A stretch of 38,892 bases of DNA from Scenedesmus sp. ARA3 (taxonomy: Eukaryota > Chlorophyta > Chlorophyceae > Sphaeropleales > Scenedesmaceae): positions 1-38,892 of the forward strand of contig RWJK01000756.1 of assembly GCA_004335835.1 (NCBI GenBank). The letters are read 5' to 3'. The notes beneath the pieces are model-generated. The model ran no database searches. It had not been told where the DNA came from and worked only from the letters and a program-made list of their open reading frames with translations. The translations under genes were made by a program, and so were the position numbers. Shown in pieces: positions 11,921-22,253 of this stretch. Numbering within the stretch: position 1 is the first letter of the stretch; each line of letters starts with the position of its first letter.

Positions 11921-12504
11921 AGCTCAGCTGCTGGCTGACTAACCTTGGCTATGATGATGCCATCGAGGGTGATGGCAGTAGCAGCCTCCCCTGATAGTCT
12001 GCGTACTGCATTGCACAGGCCCTGCTTCAAAGCGGCAGCTGCATGCTGCAGGCCAGCCCATTCCTGCAAGCAAGCAGGCGTTTGTGTTGCATATCAGCGC
12101 GTGCATGCTGTTCTTGAATGCAGGCAGGCACTGCACCACAACACTATTGCAAACAGCATGTTCCCAATCCCTGCATTGCGTGGCAGACGTGTGGTTGCTC
12201 CTGCACAGGTTCCCTGCAAGCCCCAAGGTTGTTGCTGCACTGCTGAGCTCACCAGGAAGTGCTGGTCATCTACTGTCTGAATGTACTGAGACAGCACATG
12301 GACACAGTGCTCCTTCTGGATTGCTTCTAGCTCTTCCTTTGTGAAGCAGCTGCAGTGAGCAGGTGTGAGCCATTATCAGTGATGCTCCTCAGTACCTGTA
12401 CAGGCAGTGTGTCCTGCAGCTGGTACCTGCAGCCATGTTCATACCTTTCTGCTTGCTGATAAGATGCGCCTTTTGTCGGTGGGCACAAGAAATTCGTGAT
12501 CCAT
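7412..12504 (-). CDS. TLDc-domain protein with degenerate EF-hand-like N-terminal region
   Basis: Twelve exons on the minus strand: 12504-12445, 12336-12253, 12063-11944, 11576-11491, 11194-11081, 10795-10726, 10413-9975, 9774-9586, 9451-9318, 8787-8714, 7946-7819 and 7518-7412. All phases agree, giving 534 residues. The TLDc domain spans about 325-478: WRLLFNSARHGMSYSTFL, PTLLLLRDKGG then AVFGGIAHAPW, FYGDYASSIFGLLPQ, LPNGVGFGGQ, then GHFGLFVDATLDTG, PCATYASPCLASSQVF and VDVVE.WLL, the last being the family's closing EVWxL strand. N-terminally, DIMDAEQQGSVTLEHL looks like a worn EF-hand loop, as in plant TLDc proteins. Residues 180-325 are Ala/Ser-rich linker. TLDc proteins (OXR1, NCOA7, TLDC families) act in oxidative-stress resistance and V-ATPase regulation; the role here is inferred. 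The start (good context, gtcATGG) and the exon 2 acceptor are the least certain; an in-frame ATG at 12645 is the alternative. Confidence 0.8.
7926..8298 (-). repeat. Four tandem copies of the TLDc closing-strand exon
   Basis: Copies begin at 8298, 8187, 8076 and 7946 (minus strand). The first three are spaced exactly 111 bases (37 codons) and the last 130. Each encodes SPCLASSQVFQVDVV-x-WLL preceded by an AG acceptor (ttgcag, ccccag, ccccag, ctgcag). Only the 7946 copy continues into the PPEEEG tail used in the main model. The intervening parts are CTG runs on the sense strand. Confidence 0.85.
8484..8643 (-). repeat. Two extra copies of TLDc exon 10
   Basis: Copies at 8643-8597 and 8529-8484 repeat the 3' half of the used exon 8787-8714. 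They read DAVDTGMGRPCTTYA and DALGVGMSTPCATYA against DATLDTGMSRPCATYA. Both keep the GT donor in the same phase (AG carried over). The 5' half (VGHFGLFV) is missing from both. Confidence 0.8.
9082..9138 (-). repeat. Partial copy of TLDc exon 9
   Basis: The segment reads RGVGFSQLPNGVGFGGQ followed by a GT donor, against CGVGFTQLPNGVGFGGQ in the used exon ending at 9318. It lies in the intron between exons 9 and 10 and lacks the 5' half of the exon. Confidence 0.75.
11592..11650 (-). repeat. Triplet run before TLDc exon 4
   Basis: CAG on the plus strand, so CTG in the sense of the gene, lies just before the acceptor of exon 4 (11576). It fits the local habit of CTG runs upstream of 3' splice sites. 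Confidence 0.6.
11874..11916 (+). repeat. CTG microsatellite
   Basis: A run of about fourteen CTG units on the plus strand lies inside the intron after TLDc exon 3, so it reads CAG in the sense of that gene. It is an exception to the CTG-before-acceptor trend. Confidence 0.75.
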
Positions 12505-12837
12505 GACAGCATCTGCATCTATGGTATGGCCAGGCGAGGCTGGGTGCTGTTGGCAGCAACCTTCTGCTCCTGCTGCTGATGCTGAGCAGTGCACAAGGGA
12601 CAGATGCGCAGGCGACAGCTCTCGTACTCGGATCGCACGGAGCATCACGCACTGCACTTCGAAAGCTTTTAAGACACTGCACTGCTATCCTATAATGTCC
12701 CAACACAAACCCCAGTTGGTTACAGGAGGACACTCGGCATAACGCCCCAGTAGACGCCTAGTACGCAAGAAAACGCTCTCTTGCGTCCATCAAGTTTCAT
12801 AGGTCATTCAACATTGTGGTGCCAGCCAACCGCGAGC
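12505..12837. promoter_or_regulatory. Short divergent promoter between the TLDc and BTB-like A genes
   Basis: About 330 bases separate the two proposed ATGs. TATAATG at 12691-12697 lies 147 bases before the BTB-like A start and is a candidate TATA element for the plus-strand gene. Confidence 0.4.
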
Positions 12838-13286
12838 ATGGACGACCAGCAGTTGCTGATTCGGCTTGCAGATGATCGCTGCCCAAGGGCACAGAATGAC
12901 TCTGGCGCAGCGTCTCAGCCGCTTTTAGTGAAAGCTGTCCTAATGCGCTCTTGTTCCGCAGTTGCTGAAGGCTTACCAGCAGCAGCAGCAGAGTGGGACC
13001 TGAGCAACCTGCTGATTGATGGGCAGCCTGTGCAGCGCAGCACAGTGGTCAGGTGGCTGAACCACTGCTACATGCGAGTACACAACGTTATGTTCGACGA
13101 CCAATTAGCGTATGGCGAGGTGCTGTCAGCTGCAGCGCTGTTTCAGCTGCTGGCATTTGCAGACAGTGTAGGCTCAGGCAGGGGCATCTTCATGGCATGC
13201 CTTCCAGAGAAGCAGCTGCAGCAGATGTACATGCAGATCACAGCAATAAACGGGTTTCTGGAGTCAGGACAGCCGCCGCCGCCGCC

Positions 13287-13317
<31 letters not shown>

Positions 13318-14398
13318 GCCGAGACTAGGGCACTGTTGATGGACGGCACAAGGTACTACTTTGAATCACATGCCAGCAATCAGGGCCAAGGCTACTACCT
13401 AGTAGGTGTCGGCGGTGGCAGTGCTCTACAGCTCACAAACACAGCCAAAGACGCCGTGCAAGCACAGGTTGCAGCGCAAGCGGAGCAGCTGCTGTACATA
13501 GCGCACAAGCTGCAGCTGCAGGAGCTGCTGCTGCTGGTGAAGGACTTTGCGGCAGCAGCACCACTGACGCGGTTTGAGATGGGCCCCCCTGGGAAGACAG
13601 ATCCGCTGCTCTCTTACAAGCTTGTGGATGAGCTTGTGTACAGGTGAGGGAGTATAAGCCACACTTCAGGTATCAGCGACCGCACAGAAAGCAACTTGCC
13701 CAGCTCTGGTCAACCAGCAGACCACGTAGTTACACAGGTGCTGCAGAGGCAGGTGTCATGAGCAGCAGATGAAACCAAGCTGGCACATGTGCTTTGCTGA
13801 TGGATGACATCACAGCGCCCAAAAGGAATAGACACTAGAGCGTCCAGCAACTGTTTCACGCGCTATGCCCGTTTTGCACTCCTGCGGCTGCAATGCATAA
13901 CACCCAATGAGACATCTGCCTGTTTCGCGTACAGCATATGTCTGGAGCAGCATGCTACGCCTTGTGACTCCTTCTTCACATCCTCTGTAACCTGTTGCGT
14001 GCTATCATCATGTGGCTCATATGTTGCTGCGCAGCCCTCGGGTGCTGGGTGTTGCCGGCTACTCAGAAGCAGCAGCCAAGTCTGCATGGGTGCGCAAGCA
14101 GCTGCGGCAGCCGCTCGTGGTTGGGCTGAACGAACTGCTGGAGCTGCAGTGCACGGGTGAACCTGACGACATGCACAACGAACTGCTGGAGCTGCAGTGC
14201 ACGGGTGAACCTGACGACATGCAGACGGCCGACTTCACCGCAGACCTCACCCGCAATTTTGAGGGCAAGCGCAAGGGCAGCGCAGTTGATGTCAAGTTGA
14301 TTTTCACCGACAGGAGCGTGCGGCTGCGGGCTGCAGATCCGGATGAGGGCTGGATTCGAGACCTGCCTTTGGCACTCTGTGTAACTGACATGGACTGA
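12838..14398 (+). CDS. BTB/POZ-like protein with polyGln tract, paralogue A
   Basis: Two exons, 12838-13643 and 14035-14398, joined in phase 2 (AG carried over), give 389 residues. The ATG (agcATGGAC) matches the start used by all four paralogues. Exon 1 holds a BTB/POZ-like fold: LLVKAVLMRSCSAV corresponds to the BTB helix that follows the first strands, EWDLSNLLIDGQPV and VVRWLNHCYM to the IxL...LLxYLY segment, and AALFQLLAFADSVGS to the next helices. A PPPPP plus polyGln insert (about residues 145-160) precedes AEQLLYIAHKLQLQELL, which looks like the missing BTB helix pair. Exon 2 begins SPRVLGVAGYSEAAAK, a conserved block of unknown function. BTB proteins mediate dimerisation and cullin-3 binding; that role is inferred. 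The BTB call rests on pattern, not on a profile search. Confidence 0.8.
14129..14224 (+). repeat. In-frame 48-bp tandem duplication in paralogue A
   Basis: Two units, 14129-14176 and 14177-14224, differ only at the final base. They add 16 residues (NELLELQCTGEPDDM plus one). Paralogues B-D lack the duplication, so it is recent. Confidence 0.9.
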
Positions 14399-16083
14399 AG
14401 CTGCTGTATTGGCGGCTATTATGCAGCGTCATTGCGCACGCTGTGAGCTGCACAGAGGAGAAGGCAAGCTCGTTGATGTCGCTTTTTGCAAAAGGGCGAG
14501 TTCTGGTGATGACACAGTATACTTCATCACGGGCCTGCACAAGGCCTTGGCCTGCACGCAACATATTGCATCGGCAACATCACTCATATTTGTGGCCACG
14601 CCTGGTGTTTCAGGCTGCACCGAAGCGCCTGAGCAGTTCTGTGGAAGACACTTCATGCGGTGACTGTGTGGGGTTCCTTGTGCTTCATATGGCCTTTGCA
14701 TGTTGTGTTCAGAGTTTTCCTAAAGGTTTGATTTAGCAATGTGTGTGCTTATGTGCCGTCTGTGAATGCATGCGCTTGCACTTACTAGTCAGCAAGCACT
14801 GGGGTCACTGGGTTGATGTTCACACTTCCTGGCTTGATGGGTTTTCAGTTTTCACAACATAAATTGCTTGAACCCTGCACTTGCCTCTACGAAGTAGCTA
14901 TCTCTTCTGCATGAAACCGCGTCTGTGCCTGATGCATGACTCACTTATGGAGCTGATGCTTGGGGCCATTGATGGCCAATGTAGGCCGCCTACATTGGTC
15001 AATGTTTTGTGAAAAGGCTGATTTGATCAGCTCAGCTCGAGGCTTAGGTCAAGTTGGTGGGACTTCGGACTGGCATTGTGTAAGCAATGCAACACGTTTC
15101 AGACGCAATGCGACACCTTGGTGCTCCATTTGTACCACATGGTTCCCACTGCAGCCGTGCAACGGCGCAGTGCGCGGACTGTTGATTAGTCCTGCATGAT
15201 ACGTCATTCCTTGAGCTTGCTGGTAATCTGATGGTCCGAATGATGGAGTTCAAGAGAGGAGAGGGCAAATGTCACATGGAGGCACAAGCCAAGGTGCAGT
15301 GCAACAGCGGCTGCTGCCAGTGGTTGTAGTGCGGTTTGTGTGATGTACAGCTTAGCAGTTGGTGAGCACAACCTCTGCCATACTACGAACTCAAACGTCC
15401 AAACTTATTTCGGTCCACAATCGCCAATTTGTCAACAGGATGGAAGGAGCAGTGCAGGCTGTGACGTCTGTTATACAGATTCATGACCCCGCACGAACGC
15501 TTGTCACGCCCAAAAGTGCTTCAGCAATGATCGCGCGTTCTATTCTCACACGTACCTTCTCACCCATAACATACGCCGCCAACGTAGATGTGCAGTGAGT
15601 GAGGCTGTGTGCCGTTGATCAGGCTTTGTGCCAAGCAGTGCTCACCATCGTGCCTGCAGACGAGGGTGTGGGAATCGGCATAAGAATGTATCGACGAACT
15701 ATGGCCAGCGAGTGCTGAGTGACTTTGCTCACGGCTGTGGTCACCACAACACGGTGTTGTACGTGCCAAGGTTTGCTGCGCAGCAAAGCAGGTGCATGCA
15801 CCTGCTGCAGGTGCTGCGCATCGCCCGCAGACGACGGTTGTCGCACTTCTAGTAGGTATCCGAGCTCAGATCTCGCTAAGCGTCACAATTGTTGTTCCTA
15901 AAGCGTTAGTGATACTGCGCCGCTGCTGTCAACGAACTTGTCAACCTCCAGTCGGTGACTACCAACAAGGACGACACCCGGCGCCTGCCAGTAGATGCCA
16001 AGGACGCAAGAAGAAGCTATATCCCTTCCAACACGTTTCTCACGTTTTTTACCTTTGGGTGTCGGCCATCTCTAGCTCGGAAC
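14399..16083. other. Spacer between BTB-like paralogues A and B
   Basis: No gene is seen. The first 250 bases share words with the region after paralogue C (for example ttatgcagc and tgtggccac), so 3' flanks were copied along with the genes. A 29-base segment at 15616-15644 matches one just before paralogue D. Confidence 0.5.
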
Positions 16084-17407
16084 ATGGACGACCAGCAGCT
16101 TCGCATTCGGCTTACAGAGGATCGCTGCCCAACGGCAGACAGCGAGCAACCTGGCTCTGACGCAGCTTCTCAGCCTCTAGTGGTGAAAGCAGCGCTGGTG
16201 CGCTGCTGCTCCACAGTTGCGGAGGGCTTGCCAGCAGAAGCAGCAGAGTGGGACTTGAGCAACCTGCTGATTGATGGGCAGCCTGTGCAGCGCAGCACAG
16301 TCATCAGGTGGCTCAACCATTGCTACATGCGAGTCCACAACATAATGTTCGACAAGCACTTGCCCTATGACGAGGTGCTGTCAGCTGCAGCGCTGTTCCA
16401 GCTGCTGGCTTTTGCAGACAGACAGTGTAGGCTCAGGCAGGGGCATCATCATGGCATGCCTTTCAGAGAAGCAGCTGCAGCAGATGTACATGCAGATTAA
16501 GCGAGACGATGGGCTGCAGGAGCCAGGGCAACCACAGCAGCAGCAACAGCAGCAGCAGCAGCAGGAGCCCAAGACTGCGGCACTGCACATGGACGGCACA
16601 AGCTACGGCTTCGCTCCGCGTGTCGGCAGCAACAGCCAGGGCTTCAACCTGGTGAACAGCAGCTGCTACGGCCGCCAAGTACTGGCAATCACAGACGCAG
16701 CAGAAAAAGAGGCAGTGAGAGCGCAGATCGCAGCGCAGACCGAGCAGCTGCTGTACGTAGCACACAAGCTGCAGCTGCAGGAGCTGCTGCAGCTGGTGAA
16801 GGACTTTGCAGCAGCAGCACCAGTGCTGGGCAACCATCTCAGCGCCAAAGAGCCACTGCTGCATCACAGTTTGGTGGATCAGCTGGTGTACAGGTGCGGG
16901 GCTTGTGCTCACTGCACGGGTGTTTGTGCTGCAGCTGCATTGATGCAGCGAGTGCCCCTGCCCTGCACGTCTTGAAAGACTGCATTCCATGCACTGCTGG
17001 GGACAATCTCTGCCAAACATTCACCCAATTGCTCGTATGTCTCAGACGTGTCTTGCCTTGTGTTGTGCAGCCCTCATGTGCTGGATGCTGCTGGCTACTG
17101 TGAAGCAGCAGCCAGGAGTGCGTGGATACGCAGCCAGCTGCAGCGGCCGCTGCTGGGCGGGCCAGAGGCGCTGCTGAGCATGACTTATGCCAACGTGCCA
17201 GAGGATGACAAAGGCACCGTCCTCAGGTTTATGGCACAGCTGAACCGTGGTTTCTACGGCAGCTGCAAAGGGGACACAGTGCAGATTGCATGCCATGTTC
17301 AGCCGGATGGTATGCGGACGCTCTCCTTATCAAAACAGCAGGGCAATTGGTTCCGCGAGGTAAAAGAGCTTGTGCTAGCCGCGGACAGCTGCAGCCTGCA
17401 GCCGTAA
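16084..17407 (+). pseudogene. BTB/POZ-like paralogue B with a 4-bp frameshift
   Basis: Same two-exon layout as A: 16084-16893 and 17071-17407, phase 2 junction, polyGln tract near 16534-16563. At 16417-16424 the sequence has GACAGACA where A has one GACA, after LLAFAD. The extra four bases shift the frame and lead to a stop near 16500. From the next base the old frame resumes intact (DSVGSGRGIIMACL through to the end of exon 2, LAADSCSLQP) with no other break. So the lesion is either very recent or a base-calling or assembly error, and the gene may be functional in the living strain. It is closest to A: both share MDDQQL, the DRCP motif and MRVHN-MFD. Confidence 0.75.
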
Positions 17408-19067
17408 AAGGAAAGGCGAATGCTGTGCAGTTGCCGTGCGGGTGCAACTCTGTTGGAGTTTAAGGCAACATATGAAGGTTTGGTGCTGCAGGCAGAGGGC
17501 AGCGCTCGTGGTGCTGCAGTAAGGGGGTGCTGCTGCTGCGCCAGCAGATCTGACGTGACTGCACGTTGGCTTGTTGACAGACAGATCACCGAAATAAAAC
17601 ACATTCGGCAGCATGGCAACTGGGTAGCAACACGTGTGTAGGGCCCAGGTGGGAAAGTAAGTTCTTGCCAGCGCTTGTGTTGCGCAGTTGCAGTCGGTGT
17701 TTACTGAATTACATGCTACAATAGGTAGAAGCGTGTTGGCGCGCTTGTGGGCGTCTGAGGTATCATTAATTCGAGTTGAGTACCGTGTCGCTAGAGTGTT
17801 TGGCTGGCTGTTTGGCAGCATACGCTGGAGTGCTGTGCAGCTGCATCGGCCGTGCGTCACCTGCAGTTGGCGCCACTAGCCTGGCGCGCTGCTGCAACCG
17901 TGACTGAGCAGCTCATTCGTATGGCATGTGCATTCCCTTGCACGTCGACGTCATCATGTTATCGCCTTACCAATGCCTTTGTGTGCGTTGATATGTAGTT
18001 TGTGTTGCGAGTCAGTGCCAACAAGCCTCGGCTAAGGCTTGCATGAGCTGCATGTGTGCAGCCGGGCCGCGGTGTGCTGCCATAATAACAATGGTGTGCT
18101 GCCATGTGGAGGGATCAGGCACACTGCAGCAGTCAACTGATGCTCTGGCCAGACACTTGCATCATTGTCTGCCCTGCACCTGCACACTTGGTTACACATC
18201 ATGCAGCTGGCTGCAAGCAGCTGCCGCTAGCCAAACACAGCAATACACAAAGCCTGAAATTTCAGGTTGTGTCATAGCTGAAGATCTCCAGCGCTTAGTT
18301 GCTTAGTGCTGTTGGACCAGCATGAAGCATTTGCAGTACTTAGAAAGGTGCAGTTTACTGTGCTGCAGAGCAGCAATCTGTGTAACCACATTTTTGAGGT
18401 TAAGAACTCGCACGCCGCCAAAGTTTGGGGAGCCAGCAGGCAGTGCCACATGCAATAGGCTCATGCCGCGGCTGTCAGCATGTGATTTTGTTTTCTCTGC
18501 CCAGTGAGCCTGTCATTGGCTCTTAAAGGGGCTATATTACCCTTCCTTAACCTCACAAATGTGATTACACATATTGCTGCTCTGCAGCACAGCGAAGTGC
18601 ACAGCGGCAGTGGCACTGAACGTGCCAGCAGGCCAGTGGCCTTCGTGCGAACCTGTTAGCTGTGGCTGCAGGAGATTTCAGGTCATGTGGCTATGATGTT
18701 TGGTGCAGATGAGCGTTGGGCTTTGGTGACTGTTTTGAACAATGCTCTGTAGCGTGCCAAGGTTTGCTGCTCCTGACCTCCGACATCTGGATGTCGTGTC
18801 ATTCAATACAGTTGTTATTCACACGATAACGCGGTATTTCTTGCTGCAGGGTGCCACAGGATGACGGCGCGTAATATCACAGCAAGTGCCTCTCCAGCTG
18901 CCGAAATCCGAATTCGTATGTGTTCAAATCAAATGATCTCCCCTGCAGACCTCTGCAGACGTGATCGAATACAAAGTTACTGTTGCTCATCTGGTTTTAT
19001 TTTTGCCGTTATTGAGTACTCTCTGGTGTCACTGGGCGGGTGCTGCAGTGCCACCTCTGCTGCCAAC
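17408..19067. other. Spacer between BTB-like paralogues B and C
   Basis: No gene is seen in these 1.66 kb. Short frames lack start context and coding bias. The phrase cgtgccaaggtttgctgc near 18753 also occurs near 15760 upstream of paralogue B, hinting at shared ancestry of the 5' flanks. Confidence 0.45.
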
Positions 19068-19447
19068 ATGGACGACCAGGTTCTGCAGATCCAGCTGGCG
19101 AACGAGAGCCACGTGCTAAAAGTAGATGCTTCAGTAATGCGGGCATACTCCTCGGTTGCCCGCGGCCTGCCAGCAGACGCAGCAGAGTGGAACTTGAGCA
19201 ACCTGCTGATTGATGGACAGCCAGTGCAGCGCAGCACAGTTACCAGGTGGCTGAACTACTGCTACAGCGCAGTGCATGGCAGGACGTTTGATGGAGGCTC
19301 CCTGCAATGGTGGAACCCTACAGCAGTAGAGATGTTCAAGCTGCTGGCATTTGCAGACAGCATTGGGTCAACACACGGGCCCATCAGTGCCTGCACTGCA
19401 CAAGACAACCTGATGCACATGCAGATGCTTGTGTCAGGCCTGCCTGT

Positions 19448-19479
<32 letters not shown>

Positions 19480-19505
19480 AGCAGCAGCAGCAGCAGCAGC
19501 AGCAG

Positions 19506-19542
<37 letters not shown>

Positions 19543-20873
19543 AGAGCGTGCAAATCCTGCTGGACCGGCCCTGCTACAGGTTTGAAGACAGCAAGGATCC
19601 ACTCCAGCCTGTAGCGCTGCAGACTTCTGAGGGTGCTGAAGACTTCAGGGAGCTGCTGTCTTATGCCGCCAAGGAAGCCCTGATTGCACAGGTGGCAGTG
19701 CAGACGGAGCAGCTGCTGTACATAGCACACAAGCTGCAGCTGGATCCGCTGCTCGATCTGCTGAAGGACTTCATCGCAGCCGCCAGCCGCCAGCCAACAG
19801 CAGCAGCAGCAGCAGCATACGGCTGGCAGGATGACTGGGACACTGGAGTCGACCCCTTGCTGCCTAGCCATGTGTTGCAGGAGGCAGTGTACAGGTAAGC
19901 AACGCTGCCAGGGCGGTGCATGTGCAAGAAGCCCAGCGGAAGCAGCAGCAGTAACAACAGCAGCAGCAGCAGCAGCAGTGTTGTTGCTTTGGCTCAAAGG
20001 GTATCTAGATGATGATGAACAGCAGCTGACAGCAGCAGCAACCACAGTTACAGCAGCAGCAGCAGCAATGACGGACATGCGTGCAGCAGGGGCAGCAGGC
20101 AATGCACAGTGCTAAGACATAGCAGCAGCATGCACACAAGCAAGCACGCAAAGTTGCCAGCTGGATTTTGCAGGAGCACTGGCAGCAAAAGTGATGTGCT
20201 GACAGTGTTACTGCAAGCACAACAGCCGCAATCTGTCACCAGCTGCAAGCACTATCTTGACAAGTATGTGCGTCAAGCATGTAACCAGAGTTGCTGTCGC
20301 AGCATCATCATGAACACCAATGTCCCCCTCACAGCACCGTCCCCTCCACTAACCACCATCATCATGTTACCCATTAAGCCATAGCATCAACGCCATCGGC
20401 CCCGCGCCCCGAAGGAGCGGCGACAGAAGGGAGCACTACACCATCATGTTTGCAACCATTACGCACACCCCAAGCCTTTTCAAGAAAATCAGCAATGAAC
20501 CTAGACACCTCCACTAACCACATGATTAGCATCACTGCCTCATGCTCTGCTCTGCAGCCCTCGCGTGCTGGAAATTGCCGGCTACTCTGAAGCAGCAGCC
20601 AAGGCCGCCTGGATCCGCAGCCAGCTGCAGCAGCCGCTTTTTGGCGGGCCAGAGGCGCTGCTGAGCATTGAACACCCAGAAGGATTGCACAACATTGCGA
20701 AAACAGGCTTTGCTGCAAAGCTGAACCGCTTATATAAGGGCAAGCGGCAGCACAGCGACGTCGATGAAGAAGTGGACTTGACTGAGAGGCGTGTGAAGCT
20801 GTTGGGTCAGAGCACAGAGAGTTGGTGGGTGCAGGAGATTCCAATGGCACTCTGTGCACCGGACATCGAGTAA
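19068..20873 (+). CDS. BTB/POZ-like protein with polyPro-polyGln tract, paralogue C
   Basis: Exons 19068-19894 and 20558-20873, phase 2 junction, 380 residues. An in-frame upstream extension is open but its first ATG lies in poor context; aacATGGAC at 19068 matches paralogues B and D. The BTB-like block reads VDASVMRAYSSVARGLP, WNLSNLLIDGQPV, VTRWLNYCYSAVHGRTFDG and LLAFADSIGS. Ten Pro and about twenty Gln split by one Asp follow (19450-19541), then EQLLYIAHKLQLDPLLDLL. Exon 2 opens SPRVLEIAGYSEAAAK and ends WVQEIPMALCAPDIE. It groups with D (ANES motif, HGRTFDG, WNPTA). The intron of 663 bases is longer than in the others and contains CAG-rich filler. Confidence 0.8.
19449..19541 (+). repeat. 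CCG and CAG coding microsatellite in paralogue C
   Basis: A CCG run encoding ten Pro passes into a CAG run encoding Gln. All four paralogues have a tract at this homologous place, but length and composition differ in each. Confidence 0.9.
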
Positions 20874-20916
20874 ATGTGCTGTGGTGGTGGCTTTTATGCA
20901 GCCGCGTTGAGCATGC

Positions 20917-20921
20917 TGTAA
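20917..20921 (+). terminator. Candidate polyadenylation signal TGTAA (paralogue C)
   Basis: TGTAA occurs about 44 bases after the stop, with a second at 20961-20965. Either could serve the transcript. Confidence 0.35.
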
Positions 20922-21170
20922 GCGGCAGCATTGAAAGAGACGTTTGTTGATGCCGCTGTTTGTAAGATTGCTGGGCCTGGTGTTGGTGCAGTATCATTGT
21001 ACAGCTGGCCCGCACACAACATGCTGCATGTGTGACATCATACTCACTTATATGTGGCCACAGCTGGTGCCCTCTGCAGCATGGATGTGCGCGAGCTGTG
21101 CTGTGCCGTCACGCCATGGGTTTAGTATGTGCAGGAGGATTTACTATGCGCGTACGATATGCCGCATATC

Positions 21171-21210
21171 CCTGCGGCAGGGCTCAAAGCCCTGCGGCAG
21201 GGCTCAAAGC
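21171..21210. repeat. 20-bp direct tandem duplicate
   Basis: Two perfect copies, 21171-21190 and 21191-21210. Each contains the short palindrome ccctgcggcaggg, so the pair could form alternative hairpins. Confidence 0.85.
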
Positions 21211-22253
21211 CTGTCTTTGAGAGAGGACCGGGGCAGGGGTACTAGCCGGACATAGTTACATGTGGGTCCTGGCACCATCTTAGATGGTATGAGTCTGTCT
21301 TTGATCTGCTCAAGTGGGGTGCGGAGCCAATGGCGACAATGCTTTGGCTTGGTTGATGATTTGTTACTGATGCGAGTAACGGTGTGAGAGTTGGGAGAGC
21401 AGCCGCTGCGGCGGCCTGGAGTATAAGCAAGAGTAGGGGTGTGACCGTGTCTTGCTGGTGGCGGGCATGCCGTACGCAAGGCACAAGGATTGTGTATGGC
21501 TAGTCATCACACATGCGTCTTGCGCAATAACATATGAACTTTCTCTGTCTTGAAGACAGCAGCTGCTCGCGCATCTGAGTGAAGAAGCATACTTGCTGCA
21601 CGTCCCGCGCTTGCATGCAGATGCATGATGGGGTGTTGAATTTGTCAATGCAGCATTTGACGCTGCTAAGATATGTTGCTGATATGCAATCAACTGATCA
21701 CGTTATTGATGTGTATCCAGCGCCCCGGGGCTACTGCGTTAGGCTTGCCTGCACGTGTCTTTTGAAGCGTGTGGTGCAATTACGCGCACACCAGTCGCTG
21801 TGGGGGTGAAAGAGCTTCCTTCTAGACTTCTTGCTTGACTTGTCGTGCAGCTGCTTTGTATCTTTAAAAGAAGTGTGCTGTATGAACCCCCACAGCAACG
21901 CAGTACCTGTAGGCTGCATGCAACTGGCAATGGGCATTGAATTCAACATGTTCCGCCGATACAGAGCGCGCAGCTCCGCCACTGCCACAGACAAGTTCCC
22001 TTCAAATCAAACTAGCGGGTCGCCACCCGACAGAACAACCATTGCAGGCTTGCTGCAGTCTTCCCCACACGGTTTTTGAGATTCAAATTTGTACGAAGTG
22101 TGGTTACGGCCATAACAGGTCTGAGCACCAAGCTTATTGTGATCGCCGTAGCTTTGCAACTACTTTGGCTAAAAGATATACGTGTTGCAAGTTTAGGATC
22201 CGTGTCGCTGATCAGGCCACTTGCCAAGCGGTGCTCAGCTTGTAGCTGCAAAC

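Larger units (their letters stand above)
20874..22253. other. Spacer between BTB-like paralogues C and D
   Basis: No gene is seen. A 20-base tandem duplicate (cctgcggcagggctcaaagc twice) lies at 21171-21210. The minus strand of 21204-21480 has an open frame of about 90 codons with no recognisable family. Confidence 0.45.

Noticed and set aside
12781..12837. Upstream start for BTB-like paralogue A
   Set aside because: The extension begins at TTG, not ATG, and the other paralogues all start at the equivalent of 12838.
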